This document shows, piece by piece, positions 42,049 through 53,916 of a stretch of DNA of 64,000 nt; position 1 is the stretch's first letter; the number at the start of each line of letters is the position of its first letter. The translations under genes were made by a program, and so were the position numbers. The notes under the pieces are model-generated. The model had not been told where the DNA came from and ran no database searches. It saw nothing but the letters and a program-made list of their open reading frames with translations. The DNA lies in the NCBI RefSeq assembly GCF_023898315.1, contig NC_064622.1, forward strand, positions 354,559,234 through 354,623,233. The letters run 5' to 3'. This stretch comes from Schistocerca nitens. Lineage: Eukaryota > Arthropoda > Insecta > Orthoptera > Acrididae.

Positions 42049-42240
42049 TTTTTAATGGCTCTATGCACTATGGGACTTAACATCTGAGGTCATCAGTCCC
42101 CTAGACTTAGAACTACTTAAACCTAACTAACCTAAGTACATCACACACATCCATGCCCGAGGCAGGATTCGAACCTGCGTCCGTAGCAGCAGCCCAGTTC
42201 CGGACTGAAGCGCCTAGAACCGCTCGGCCACAGCGGCCGG
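42049..42240 (-). mobile_element. SINE family A
   Basis: Full copy with a slightly decayed tail. TSD CTCTCCTCCTGGT (42036-42048) and CTCTCCCCCTGGT (42241-42253), 12 of 13. Confidence 0.92.
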
Positions 42241-42356
42241 CTCTCCCCCTGGTGAATGTGTATGAATGACGTTAAGGATTAAACCATGGAAAGTTTATTT
42301 TTTGGAAGACTGCCTAGTATGTTTGTTTATTCAATGTGGTGCAGATATAAGTAATA

Positions 42357-43710
42357 CAATGACGGACAAAAATCGCAACACCAAAAACGAGTTGTGCGAC
42401 ATGAACGAAAGTTGGTAGAGTGCTTCTACAGCTGAAAGATAACATCTATTCCCATTTCATAATAGTCGCAGAAGAGTGGCGAATGTAGCGCGACTATGAG
42501 CATGCAAATCAGGTTTGATTTAAATACTCGCTGTAACGGCCGTGAGCGTTAGCTGATGTTAGTCAAGAAAGCATTTAAGGCCTTAAGGCGCCATTATCAG
42601 TACCTCACCGAGTTCGAACGAGATCGTGAAATAAGGCTACGAAAGCTGGATGTTTCTTCTGCGGTATTGCAGAAAGAGTTGGCAGGAATGTAACCACTGT
42701 ACGTGACTGCTACCATCAGTAGTCACGAGAATGTACTACCACATGAAGTTCAGGCTGTGGACGGCAACGTGGCACTACCGAGAGGAAAGACCATGGTGTT
42801 CGGCGTGTGGCCCTGGCGCATCGCACTGCATCTGCGGCAGCCATTTGAGCAGCAGTTGGCACCACAGCGACGCAACGAACTGCTGTAAATCGGTTACTTC
42901 AAGGACAGGTCCGAGAAACGTGCCCTGTAGCATGCAGCCCACTAACCCCAGACCATCGCCTTTTCCGACTGGGGACAGGCGAGAGGTCATTAGGTTGGGG
43001 GGGGGGGAGGGGGTTGAGATCTGTTGTATTTTCTGATGGAAAGCTGGTTCTGCCTCGGTGCCAGTGTGTTTAGGAGACTAGTTGAGGGCCTGCAACCAAG
43101 CATGCTAGGCACACTGGATGGTACACCTCGAGTTATGAACTGGGCTGCGATTTCGTATGACAGCAGAAGCACTCGTGCGATTATATCACGCAACGTCAAT
43201 GCAAAACTGAACGTCAATCTAGTGTTTCGGCCTGTAGTCCTGCCGTCCACGAGCAGTATTCCAGCATATCCAACAGGATAACGATAGCCCACATAGCGCT
43301 GTTGTGAACCAACATGCTCTAGACTACAGAGTGTCGTCATGTTGACTTGGTTTGTTCGATTAGCAGCTCTGCCTCCAATCAAGTACTGAAGTGTCATCCA
43401 TAAGCCGCATTAACCAATCCTGTATTGACTGATCAAGTGTAACAGGTGCGGAACGTCATCCCACAAACACATCCGGCACCAGTATCTCACAATGTTCGCA
43501 TGTTTGCATGCTTGGATGCAACATTCTGGAGATTACACCGGTTATTTATGGACGAACATTTCACACCTGCAGTTCCTTACCTTGCGCTTTTACTGACCTG
43601 TGATCTTGCAATTTTAATCACTTAAATATGTTACCTAGAAAGATGTATTTCCAAAGCGTCATTACTCTGCATTAATTATTTTTTGGTGTTGCGATTTTTG
43701 TAAGTCAGTG
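42357..43710 (+). mobile_element. Tc1-type transposon, near full length, decayed
   Basis: TIRs read CAATGACGGACAAAAATCGC on the left and, in complement, CACTGACTTACAAAAATCGC on the right. TA flanks both ends (42355-42356, 43711-43712). Length 1354 bp. The transposase is recognisable in patches on plus: QYLTEFERDREIRLRKLDV (first HTH), and QQDNDSPHSAVV-like text near 43280 (second catalytic Asp). G runs at 42997-43013 and several stops break it. Confidence 0.85.
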
Positions 43711-43730
43711 TAATTCCGTGTTAACAAACA

Positions 43731-44242
43731 CAGGCCTTGAAGGCACAACGGTACCATATCATCCTCAGCCCCTCAATGTCACCAGATGAGGATACGGAGC
43801 GGCATGTGGTCAGCACATTGCTCTTCCCAGCCGTTGTCAGTTTTCGTGACCGATATTATTACTTCTCAGCCTAGTACCTCCTCAGCCGGCAGGAGTGGTC
43901 GAGCGGTTCTAGGCGCTTCAGTCTGGCACCGCGCGACCGCTACGGTCGCAGGTTCGAATTCTGCCTCCGGCATGGATGTGTGTGATGTCCTTAGGTTACT
44001 TAGGTTTAAGTAGTTCTAAGTTCTAGGGGACTGATGACCTCAGATGTTAAGTCCCACAGTGCTCAGAGCCATTTGAACAATTTGAATCTAGTACATCCTC
44101 AATTGGGCTGAGTGCACCCGACTTGCCAACAGAACTCGGCAGATCCGGATGGTGACTCGTCCAAGAAGTGGCCATCCCCGATAGCACTTAACTTTGGTGA
44201 TCTGACTGGAGCCAGTGTTGCCACTGCGGCGAGGCCGTTGGC
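43731..44242 (-). mobile_element. 5S rRNA-like SINE, copy 2, split by SINE A
   Basis: On minus the head starts GCCAACGGCCTCGCCGCAGT at 44242. It continues AGATCACCAAAGTTAAGTGC, then a CCATCCGGATCTGCCGAG segment and GTTGGCAAG. The C-box equivalent is mutated (ACGAGTCACCATCC). After the SINE A insertion the body continues to ACAGGCC at 43731, the same 3' terminus as copy 1 at 260. Confidence 0.72.
43885..44087 (+). mobile_element. SINE family A in the 5S-like SINE
   Basis: Full copy. TSD CTAGTACCTCCTCA (43871-43884) and CTAGTACATCCTCA (44088-44101), 13 of 14. Confidence 0.93.
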
Positions 44243-44580
44243 ACGTATTAATAAAGCTAGCATAGTATTTCTAGAAGTCTTCAGTTTCGCAAAGTAGGAT
44301 ATGATTCAGCTTGAGGAGGATTTAGATGAAAGGCTCGATCTGAAGCTAGAGCAGTCATAATCGATGGCGTACCAGTGGGTGGAGAACTCTATGTAGAAGT
44401 AGATAGTGTGTTTGCAGAAATGGAAGAAGTCGCGATTTTAAGAAAATCCTGACGTGTCCTTCTCTACTTCATCAGCTACATGTTCGGAAGTTTTCTGAAT
44501 TTAGCTTTCATGTCTCTTTTACGCCTGTCACAAAATTTCTTGGAATCAGGGAGAGCAGACTGCAAAAACATCGAGTCAGG
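44243..44580. other. unannotated stretch
   Basis: No family or gene recognised. Confidence 0.4.
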
Positions 44581-44589
44581 ACCATGAGC

Positions 44590-44787
44590 CGAAGTGGCCG
44601 TGCGGTTAAAGGCGCTGCAGTCTGGAACCGCAAGACCGCTACGGTCGCAGGTTCGAATCCTGCCTCGGGCATGGATGTTTGTGATGTCCTTAGGTTAGTT
44701 AGGTTTAACTAGTTCTAAGTTCTAGAGGACTAATGACCTCAGCAGTTGAGTCCCATAGTGCTCAGAGCCATTTGAACCATTTTTTGA
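44590..44787 (+). mobile_element. SINE family A
   Basis: Starts CGAAGTGGCCGTGCGG, B-box GGTTCGAATCC. TSD ACCATGAGC at 44581-44589 and 44788-44796. Confidence 0.92.
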
Positions 44788-44923
44788 ACCATGAGCTTAT
44801 GATTCCCGGTATCTTTTGATTTCAGTAAGTTTTTTTATTTTCAGCTTCGGCTTGTATCGGCAGCATGCGAAAAAGAGAAAGAAGAGGCAGCTCAGCACTC
44901 AGTATAGCAGTCCACAACAGGCG

Positions 44924-45112
44924 CCGGCCGCTGTGACCGAGCGGTTCTAGGCGCTTCAGTCCGGAATCGCGCTGCTGCTACGGCCGCAGGTTCGAATCCT
45001 GCCTCGGGCATGGATGTGTGTGATGTCCTTAGGTTAGTTAGGTTTAAGTAGTTCTAAGTCTAGGTGACTTATGACCTCAGATGTTAAGTCCCATAGTCAG
45101 AGTCATTTTGAA
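44924..45112 (+). mobile_element. SINE family A
   Basis: Starts CCGGCCGCTGTGACCGAGC, B-box intact. Flanked by the perfect 12-bp duplication CCACAACAGGCG (44912-44923 and 45113-45124). Confidence 0.94.
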
Positions 45113-45124
45113 CCACAACAGGCG

Positions 45125-48100
45125 ACAACAGCATCGCGTGAGGTGCATGAGTTCCAACCTCTCCGCGAAGAACTTTCAATAAACCTGACGTATGTTCTCG
45201 AGAATGCAAGGAGTTATTGCTCTCCTTCTATCGTTAAAAACGGTTCAGCATCTACATGACTACTTTGCAATTCGCACTTAGTTTCCTGACAGAGGGTTCA
45301 TAGAAACACTTTCACATTATTTCTCTACTATATCGCTCTCGAAGAGCGGACAGGAAAAACGAAATCTTAATGTCTTTCCGTGCGATCTCAGTTGATCCAT
45401 TCTCTCTATGTAGGTGGGCGTTAAAAAAATATTTTCGCATTCTAGGGAGGATTTTGGAGACTGAAACCGCAACAAGGAATGCCATTGTTTTAATGGTTGC
45501 CACAGCAACTCACGTAACATATCCATGACACTCTCTCCCCTATTTCGCGACATTTTCTGTCGTTCTAAACTGAACCAGTTAAGTCGCTTGAACTACATTT
45601 GTATGCGGTCCTCCAATGTGTGTAGCTTCTGGGCCGCTTCGCGTACTGTATCGCTAATCATGTCGCCTCAGTGAGAAGTGCGCCTTGGAATTCATAATCT
45701 GACCTTCTCAACAGAGCCACTGAACCACAGTGTTATGACATAACATTTCATGACATGTTTTCCAAATACAAACAGAACAGTACTCTTTCCCTGGCACGTA
45801 CAGCACACTATGTGGATCTTCGTTCGCTCTTGTTCGTCACAGGAGCGCCTCCTTCGTTTCTCAAAGGCTTCTGTCATAGTACCGGAGTAATTTTTCGGAG
45901 CATACTCGCCCATAACTCCACATCTGCAGACCAGTTCAACAGAGTATCCGGCACCAGGACATAACTGATACGCTTTTTTTTTTCAGCAGTGACATGATTA
46001 GAAAATGCAATACCTGGGAAAACGTGACTTAAATAATTCTGCAAAACGTATAGTAAAATAACATAAGCTTCCTTTAAATCTGAAGTAATTACTGTTGGCT
46101 GTAAGCTGAACCCAGTTAATTGGTAAGCGAGCTCGGGAGCGATGAGCTCTGGTGACCCAGAAAGCAAATTTAAAATTCTCGTAAGATATTTGTTGTTTCC
46201 TTCCGCCTTCCCCTTTTTTTGTTTCTTTCCTTTTTTGGTAGGGATTACTGCTAGTAAACTAACGTCTGACAAATATAGGGTATAAATTTTACAACATGGA
46301 AATTCTGCGAGTGACATATCAAGTGAAAGTAATTGTATGCAAATGACTCTCGACAGAACGGATACAAATAGATTCTTCCGCCACCAGACGAACCAGAGTG
46401 ACACTTATAAACAATAATTAGAAGCGTTCTTGATACCAGAACGCACCACTTACGATGATAAACATGCAGTCAAGTTCTCAGTGACGTAACAATCGAGAAC
46501 AATCGGCAAAAACTATAGCTGAACCACAGCAATTAATACAGTTCCGTGAAGTCTAGAGTGAAATTTTAGAAAAGCACTTCAATGGACAAGAGATCATGAC
46601 CAGAAAACGTAACTGAACGTACATAAGCATAGCTTGAGTTTGTTACAGATTAAAAAATAATACCAACAGCTCACAGGGAAGGAGCAGATCAATCAAATGT
46701 AACCGCAGTGGTTATAGTCTGAGCACGATCACAAGCCATCTAAATTGCGGGGGACACAGTGTTTATGTATTCAAGCGCAAATCGTCACCAGTAATAACGA
46801 TGAGCGTGTAGTCACTCTGATGCAGTTGTCCTGACGTTGACATGGTCCTTATCCCATCACCGAATCAACTAATAAACCATCAGGGCCATGTACATCAGAA
46901 AAAAACTTCTCAAGACTGCACATCCATGTTGTCCCATGGCCAACGGTCACTGGTTGCGTATGTGTCACTGTGTCTGACCGTACTGACTGTGGCGGAAGAC
47001 TCGCACTTCCCCCGTAGACTCTGGGTCACTGCCCTCCTGGTGTTAGAAACAAATATCGCGAGGCACACTACCCAAAGATCTTAGGTATGACGAGATCGAT
47101 TTGATACAACGGGAACGATCCGAGCCGACTACGGCTCATAAACTACATCATATTTTTCCTGCAGGTTGGGACACTTCACACGTATTTTTCAGTGACATAA
47201 ACTAAAAATGCCGTTTTTAGACTTGAGTTACTTTTCTTGCCGGGATGCCATATGATACTCTGGAAATAACAGTGGTATAATGGGAACAATTGACGACGAC
47301 TGTTCTAAAATTTCAGTTCAGCCAAACGCCACACACGGATCCTACCATGGTATCAGTTAAAAAGTTAACACTGATCTGTGCATACTGTATTTTAACAGTT
47401 TGTAAGGAGTGTAAAATGACGTAACAGAGAAACAACGTCGTATAGCGCATGATTAGAAAGTGTCGAACTGGGAGAGAAACCAGAATGAAATGGGAGTCTT
47501 TAGTTTCAAAATGATGAGTCTTGTGAGTCTCGCGATTAAAAAAACCTTTCTAATCAGGGTTCTTATAACACAGACATTTAGGATTGGCCACAAAGCTGTA
47601 AAGATCGACATGTAATACGTCAGCTGACATTGACGTGAAAATCTTTTACGGTGAATTGTTCGTTTCGCCGGCACCTCGGAGCTTGCGTGGCGTCACGGGA
47701 AAGAACACTTATGGTAATGTCCAGGAGACGAACTACACGGCATACTGCAATACGGTTTTAGTCTGAAACCTCTACTGGCGGACCTGGATAAATTCTCTGC
47801 TCTGCTACACTTCTGACAATTATAAGCAACAGTCGCCAGCGTCTCTTTCAGCCGCTTACAGGATTAAACTTCCTACAACTCCCAAGTCAATAATTAATAG
47901 CCTTGTAGGTATGTAACTGCATTCAGGAATTATTCCGAGATCCGAACTCTGGACTCGAGTCTGTTCACCGCTAACAGTTAGTTCTGTGTACTGCTTCCAA
48001 GTGGCTACTAATGACTTCAGCCGCTCATAACCACAAGGGAAAAAAAACCAACAGTAAAGCACTGCCCACAGAGAGGCAACCACACAAAAACATTACTCTC

Positions 48101-48440
48101 AAATTCGCAGGGTGGCAAATGAAATTTATCGGCATTATTGGCATGAATTAACGCTAGCCAAGTAGTCACTTTTACTCAAAACCGGCTGCAGCTAGCTGAG
48201 ACCTCTTTTTACCAACCAAGTCCACGCTCGCTAATCCGCACATTCGGCGAGAAAAACAGTAAAGCACCTAAGCAGAATCTGACGCTAACGCACGCGAACA
48301 AACTTCAGAGTATTTTGCCCCGTAGCTTTCCGTACTGGAAAAAATAACAGTGATCTCGAAGGTACCGTAAAACCAGACTTCCGAATAGTGACCTCTTCAA
48401 ATCACAAACTCCGTCCTAGAGGGCCGCTGACTTGCCATCT
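45125..48440. other. 3.3-kb stretch without recognised features
   Basis: This is the longest TE-poor part of the window. The 176-codon frame on minus (45874-46404) has a hydrophobic, low-complexity start and a lysine run but no motif, splice context or homologue I can name. The remaining frames are short. It is a candidate for older unique DNA; any host exon would most likely be here, but I cannot support one. Confidence 0.4.
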
Positions 48441-48557
48441 CAACTCCACGGCCAGCCGCTGTGACCGAGCGGTTCTAGGCGCTTCAGTCCGGAACCGCGC
48501 TGCTGCTAAGGTCGCAGGTTCGAATCCTGCCTCGGGCATGGATGTGTGTGATGTCTT

Positions 48558-48734
48558 TGGGCGCTGCAGTCATGGACTGTGCAGCTGGTCCCGGCGGAGG
48601 TTCGAGTCCTCCCTCGGGCATGGTTGTGTGTGTTTGTCCTTAGGATAATTTAGGTTAAGTAGTATGTAAGCTTAGGGGCTGATGACCTTAGCAGTTAAGT
48701 CTCATAAGATTTCACACACATTTGAACATTTTTT
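48558..48734 (+). mobile_element. SINE family B nested in SINE A
   Basis: Starts within its head (GGGCGCTGCAGTCATGG) and ends TTTGAACATTTTTT. Flanking GATGTCTT (48550-48557) and GATGTCCT (48735-48742) form an 8-bp duplication with one change. Confidence 0.9.
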
Positions 48735-48872
48735 GATGTCCTTAGGTCAGTTAGGTTTAAGTAGTTCTATGTCTAGGGGACTGATGACCTCAGATGTTAA
48801 GTCCCATAGTGCTACATCTACATCTACATTTATACTCCGCAAGCCATCCAACGGTGTGTGGCGGAGGGCACT

Positions 48873-51080
48873 TTACGTGCCACTGTCATTACCTCCATTT
48901 TCTGTTCCAGTCGCGTATGGTTCGCGGGAAGAACGACTGTCCGAAAGCCTCCGTGCGCGCTCGAATCTCTCTAATTTTACATTATAAGTAGGGCGAAGCA
49001 ATATATTCGATACCTCTTCCAGAAACGCACCCTCTCGAAACCTGGCGAGCAAGCTACACCGCGATGCAGAGCGCCTCTCTTGCAGAGTCTGCCACTTGAG
49101 TTTGCTAAACATCTCCGTAACGCTATCACGCTTACCAAATAACCCTGTGACGAAACGCGCCGCTCTTCTTTGGATCTTCTCTATCTCCTCCGTCAACCCG
49201 ATCTGGTACGGATCCCACACTGTTGAGCAATACTCAAGTATAGGTCGAACGAGTGTTTTGTAAGCCACCTACTTTGTTGATGGACTACATTTTCTAAGGA
49301 CTCTCCCAATGAATCTCAACCTGGTACCCGCACTACCAACAATTAATTTTATATGATCATTCCACTTCAAATCGTTCCGCATGCATACTCCCAGATATTT
49401 TACAGAAGTAACTGCTACCAGTGTTTGTTCCGCTATCATATAATCATACTATAAAGGATCCTTCTTTCTATGTATTCGCAATAAATTACATTTGTCTATG
49501 TTAAGGGTCAGTTGCCAGTCCCTGCACCAAGTGCCTATCCGCTGCAGATCATCCTGCATTTCGCTACAATTTTCTAATGCTGCAACTTCTCTGTATTCTA
49601 CAGCATCATCCGCGAAAAGCCGCATGGAACTTCCGACACTATCTACTAGGTCATTTATATATATTGTGAAAAGCAATGGTCCCATAACACTCCCCTGTGG
49701 CAGGTCAGAGGTTACTTTAACGTCTGTAGACGTCTCTCCATTGATAACAACATGCTGTGTTCTGTTTGCTAAAAACTCTTCAATCCAGCCACACAGCTGG
49801 TCTGATATTCCGGTGTCTCTTACTTTGTTTATCAGGCGACAGTGCGGAACTGTATCGAATGCCTTCCGGAAGTCAAGGAAAATAGCATCTACCTGGGAGC
49901 CTGTATCTAATATTTTCTGGGTCTCATGAACAAATAAAGCGAGTTGGGTCTCACACGATCGCTGTTTCCGGAATCCATGTTGATTCCTACAGAGTAGATT
50001 CTGGGTATCCAAAAACGACATGATACTCGAGCAAAAAACATGTTCTAAAATTCTACAACAGATCGACGTCAGAGATATATGTCTATAGTTTTGCGCATCT
50101 GCTCGACGACTGGGACTACCTGTGCTCTTTTCCAATCATTTGGAACCTTCCGTTCCTCTAGAGATTTGCGGTGCACGGCTGTTAGAAGGGGGGCAAGTTC
50201 TTTCGCGTATTCTGTGTAGAAACGAATTGGTATCCCGTCAGGTCCAGTGGACTTTCCTCTGTTGAGTGATTCCAGTTGCTTTTCTATTCCTTGGACACTT
50301 ATTTCGATGTCAGCCATTTTTTCGTTTGTGTGAGGATTTAGAGAAGGAACTGCAGTGCGGTCTTCCTCTGTGAAACAGCTTTGGAAAAAGGAGTTTAGTA
50401 TTTCAGCTTTACGCGTGTCATCCTCTGTTTCAATGCCATCATCATCCCGGAGTGTCTGGATATGCTGTTTCGAGCCACTTACTGATTTAACAACGTAAGA
50501 CCAGAACTTCCTAGGATTTTCTGTTAAGTCGGTACATAGAATTTTACTTTCGAATTCACTGAACGCTTCACGCATAGCCCTCCTTACGCTAACTTTGACA
50601 TCGTTTAGGTTCTGTTTGTCTGAGAGGTTTTGGCTGCGTTTAAACTTGGAGTGAAGCTCTCTTTGCTTTCGCAGTAGCTTCCTAACTTTGTTGTTGAACC
50701 ACTGTGGGTTTTTCCCGTCCCTCACAGTTTTACTCGGCACGTACCTGTCTAAAACGCATTTTACAATTGCCTTAAATGGTTCAAATGGCTCTGAGCACTA
50801 TGGGACTCAACTGCTGAGGTCATTAGTCCCCTAGAACTTAGAACTAGTTAAACCTAACTAAGCTAAGGACATCACACACATCCATGCCCGAGGCAGGAGT
50901 CGAACCTGCGACCGTAGCGGTCTCGCGGTTCCAGACTGCAGCGCCAGAACCGCGCGGCCACTTCGGCCGGCTACAATTGCCTTAAACTTTTTCCATAAAC
51001 ACTCAACATTGTCAGTGTCGGAACAGAAATTTTCCTTTTGATCTGTTAGGTAGTCTGATATCTGCCTTCTATTACTCTTG
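48873..51080 (-). pseudogene. LINE ORF2 (reverse transcriptase), few lesions
   Basis: Reading order on minus: QISDYLTDQKENFCSDTDNV, [SINE], NPQWFNNKVRKLLRKQRELH, FWSYVVKSVSGSK, GKSTGPDGIPIRFY, VPNDWKRAQ. After a frameshift at about 50110 come NYRHISLTSICCRILEHVF, AIFLDFRKAFDTVPHCRL (motif A Asp), DLPQGSVMGPLLFTIYINDL, MRLFADDAVEYR (FADD), then VKYLGVCMRND, AYKTLVRPILEYCSTVWDPY and RRAARFVTGLFG. Lesions seen: the frameshift, a stop after HRKKDPL, and a stop before VAYKT. The endonuclease domain is absent owing to 5' truncation. The product would have copied its RNA at a nicked chromosomal site. Confidence 0.9.
50777..50971 (-). mobile_element. SINE family A inside LINE ORF2
   Basis: Full copy flanked by the perfect 15-bp duplication TACAATTGCCTTAAA (50762-50776 and 50972-50986). 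It interrupts the RT frame between WKKFKAIV and KCVLDRYV. Confidence 0.95.
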
Positions 51081-51257
51081 CTAAACAGATGGCTCAGAGC
51101 CATTTGATTTCCACTCCACGAGGGCTACCGACTTTTCGATTTCGTTAGCTCAAAAACCACCCACCAAATTACTTTACGTTCAGCCAGTAGGAATCAGGGG
51201 CAGAATGCACTATTATCATTGGCCATTTCCTGCTCCTGCTGACAGCACTTCTCTAAG

Positions 51258-51483
51258 ACAGAGGTTCCCACACTTATCCTCTGACGGAACACTGAGAATG
51301 CTGGTGCTTTGATGTTTTTTTGAAATTTAATAAAACTTTGAAACGTTAGAAAAAACTTGTAATTACGTCGATTTTATTTATAACTGACAACACAGAAATT
51401 ATAATAAAACGTTAAAAGATATTTAGTATCGTCAAAATGTTGGGAAAAAACCAGTCTTCCGCGGAACACGCTGTGAATTCCTA
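51258..51483. mobile_element. possible hAT-type MITE
   Basis: CTCTAAG occurs at 51251-51257 and 51484-51490 (7 of 8 if extended by one). The interior starts ACAGAGGTTCCCACAC and ends GAATTCCTACT, and carries CGGAACAC near both ends in opposite context. The CAGNGGTTCCCA-like tip is typical of hAT termini. The TIR match is weak. Confidence 0.42.
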
Positions 51484-51490
51484 CTCTAAG

Positions 51491-52581
51491 GTTCTGCTTT
51501 CTGGCAGGACTTAAAGAACTTTTCCCTCAACGGATATTGGAAGCACCAGCAGTCATGGGGAAATTACTCCCCCTCTACGTCCGCAATATCGGCTCCGGTC
51601 ACAACCCATTTAGGCACATTAGGGAAAGTACGATCCACTTTTGTCGGGTCAAATGAGAACCTTGTTCCCCTAGCAACCGAAACAGCTGATGCGACTACAA
51701 TAGCGGACAGAGCTAACGCATAAGGCTGGCCGCCAGGAAATGATATGTTACAAGTAGCTACTAAAATTTGAGAAATGAATTAGATAATCTTATTTACTTT
51801 GAGAAGTTAACACAAAATCAAGTTCTATAAATTTCCGAATTAATCAGATTTTCCATCATCCGGGTGGCCTACAGTCACATCTAGGTTGGATAAACGAGAT
51901 TACACCGCAGCTGGGTCGTATGGGCGCCTCGTCCGATTGCTCCGACCAGTCTCCGACTTGCTCACCTACTTCGAGAGTACCAGAGATAACAGGAGAAAGC
52001 TCCACATTAGTCATCGGTTAATTGCATCTGCTGGCCATCTCTAGAAGCAGGTTTCTATGCACCAGCAGGAAACAACGATACTGCTCCAAAGAGATTTTGT
52101 AGACAAGAGAGAGTACTTTTTTGACTGCGGTGTGCTGCGTGGCGGCACTGTTTCCTTAGGATAATAAGTGCGTGAATGCTGCGATCAGTTTTTGGTATCA
52201 AGTGAAGCGAAGGATACGCGAGACAGGCGGACAGTGTACCACCTGGGGTGAGGTATATCTCTGTATAATCCGAAACTAATAACGTAATAAGCGCGGCCAG
52301 CGCCATCCTGGGGAGGGAGAGTAGAGCGGCGCGGAACGTGAATAATTCAGCTGTGCCAACCAAGTTGCGCCGTGGCACAGACAAAGCCGGCCATGCAAAT
52401 GAGCGCCTGGCCTCCCAGGTAGCGCATCCCGCCAATCTCTCTCGACGGAAGCCGCGTCCCCAAGGACTTCACTCCGACCACAACGGCCGCGCCCCTCATT
52501 TGCTCAGACATGTCGCACGAAAGCTCGAACACGCCTCCCAACACAGAATTTCCAACACCTTATTCCATTTACCAGTCCATA
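51491..52581. other. unannotated stretch
   Basis: No TE family recognised. 52300-52560 is GC-rich. The 118- and 126-codon frames there (52338-52694, 52055-52435) lack motifs. Confidence 0.4.
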
Positions 52582-52791
52582 TACGGGGTGGAAAGTATTT
52601 AAACCGACAAACTCTGGGAGGTTGTAGGGGACACAGAAACAAATATTTTTCCCTAATGTCATTTTTTTCCTATGAGGAGTATTTAAACCGGTAGAGGAAG
52701 ATTTCTCTGGCGGCAAATTAATTAAACCAACAAACACTTTTCCATTTTTCTTATGACCAGGAGACAACACATTAACACAACCCAATTTCAG

Positions 52792-53181
52792 TTACAGTAG
52801 ATTTTCAAAAATTCCTCCATTGCCACGTAAACAAATGTTACACCATCGGATCATGTTCTGTCTGACACGGGCAAAAACCCCAGGAATATCCTGGATTGTT
52901 CCTGCTGCTGCTACTATCCGGGCAACCAGGTCCTCTTCTGATGCAACAGGAGTTGCGTAAACAAGGTTGCGCATCTCTCCCCACACAAAAAAGTCCAGAG
53001 GGGACATACCTGGGGATCGAACAGGCCATGGTACTGGACCACCTCTGCCAATCCACGTTTCTGGGAACCGTCGGTCCAGGAATCGACGCACACGATGACT
53101 GAAATGTGCCGGCGCCCCGTCATGTTGGAACCACATGCGTTGTCTTGTAGGGAGCGGGACATCTTTCAGCAAATCTGGCAA
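52792..53181 (-). pseudogene. mariner transposase, D41D catalytic segment
   Basis: MPDLLKDVPLPTRQRMWFQH, HDGAPAHFSHRVRRFLD, WIGRGGPVPWPVRSPGMSPL, DFFVWGEMRNLVYATPV, VRQNMIRWCNICLRGNGGIF and the C-terminal ENLL. HDG and PLD are 41 residues apart. Note RSPGMSPLD instead of the usual RSPDLTPLD. The gene is otherwise close to complete across its three frames. Confidence 0.9.
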
Positions 53182-53215
53182 TGCTCTGGCGAGAAAATTG
53201 TAATAGTGCCTGCCA

Positions 53216-53617
53216 TTAAGGCCTAGGTAGCAGACACGGCCCAGTTAAACAGTCCCAAACAACACCGACCCACACATTAACGAAGAACCGCACTTGATGA
53301 GCGGTAGTAACTGTGGCATGTGGGTTATCCTCACTCAAAACATGCGAATTGTGCATGTTGAAGACTCCATCACGCCCGAACATTTCTCCATCCGTAAACA
53401 ACACAGAGGATGGAAATGTAGGATGCATTTCACACAGTTCCAGGTACCACTGCGAAAACTGTGGTCTTGGTGGATAGTCAACTGGTTCCAGGTTGTGGAC
53501 ACATTGTAAGTGAAATGGACGTAACAACTGCTCTCGAAGGACTGTTCTTACATTCGTCTGATTCGTCCCCATGTTACGTGCAATTGCACGAGTGCTGATA
53601 GAAGAATCCCGCTCCAC
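53216..53617 (-). pseudogene. mariner transposase, second HTH and first catalytic region
   Basis: STRAIARNMGTNQTNVRTVL (second HTH), QFSQWYLELCEMHPTFPSSV, LFTDGEMFGRDGVFNMHNSH (first catalytic Asp in FTD, with an extra Gly before Glu), DNPHATVTTAHQVRFFVNVW and GVVWDCLTGPCLLPR. It shifts frame into the next segment. Confidence 0.88.
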
Positions 53618-53620
53618 ATG

Positions 53621-53830
53621 CTACAAGATAGCTTCCTCAAATTGCAGTGTTCTTACTGTGCGACGGCGTCCCTGTCCAGGTAATCTGCTAAATGACCCGG
53701 TCTCACGTAGACGTTGGTACATAGCAGCAAAGAGCATATGATGCGGGATACGGCGATTAGGATATTGTTGTTGATAAACCCGCTGTGCAGCTCGTCCGTT
53801 GTGGTGCGCTACGTAGTACGCACCAACCAT
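53621..53830 (-). pseudogene. mariner transposase, first HTH segment
   Basis: MVGAYYVAHHNGRAAQRVYQ, then YPNRRIPHHMLFAAMYQRL, ETGSFSRLPGQGRRRTVRT, EEAIL: the DNA-binding domain with its GRRRTVRT linker. It is separated from the next segment by a stop immediately before MERDSS. Confidence 0.85.
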
Positions 53831-53916
53831 ATCAGTGTACTCACTCCAGGGGTATCATCGCTCCATTAGTAAACATAGATAATGCACTACTACACTCGTA
53901 GACACCAGTTGCCTAC

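Larger units (their letters stand above)
48811..51091 (-). mobile_element. CR1/Jockey-like LINE, 5' truncated, mostly readable
   Basis: The 3' terminus, read on minus, ends in GATGTAGATGTAGATGT repeats at 48811. The RT coding region runs from about 51085 to 48876 on minus. The element lies inside the family A SINE at 48451-51112 and itself carries a SINE A (50777-50971). Short 3' tandem repeats are typical of CR1-type elements. It shares family with 30592-33031. Confidence 0.9.
48451..51112 (+). mobile_element. SINE family A, split by a SINE B and a LINE
   Basis: The head and first body part are at 48451-48557. The body resumes at 48735-48810, ending CCCATAGTGCT. The last part (GGCTCAGAGCCATTTGA) reappears at 51091-51108, beyond the LINE. 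Outer flanks TCAACTCCACG (48440-48450) and TCCACTCCACG (51110-51120) match at 10 of 11 and support a single original insertion. Two later insertions therefore sit inside one SINE. Confidence 0.85.

Noticed and set aside
45874-46404. 176-codon minus frame as a protein gene
   Set aside because: Low-complexity hydrophobic and lysine-rich text with no domain; no supporting neighbouring exon.
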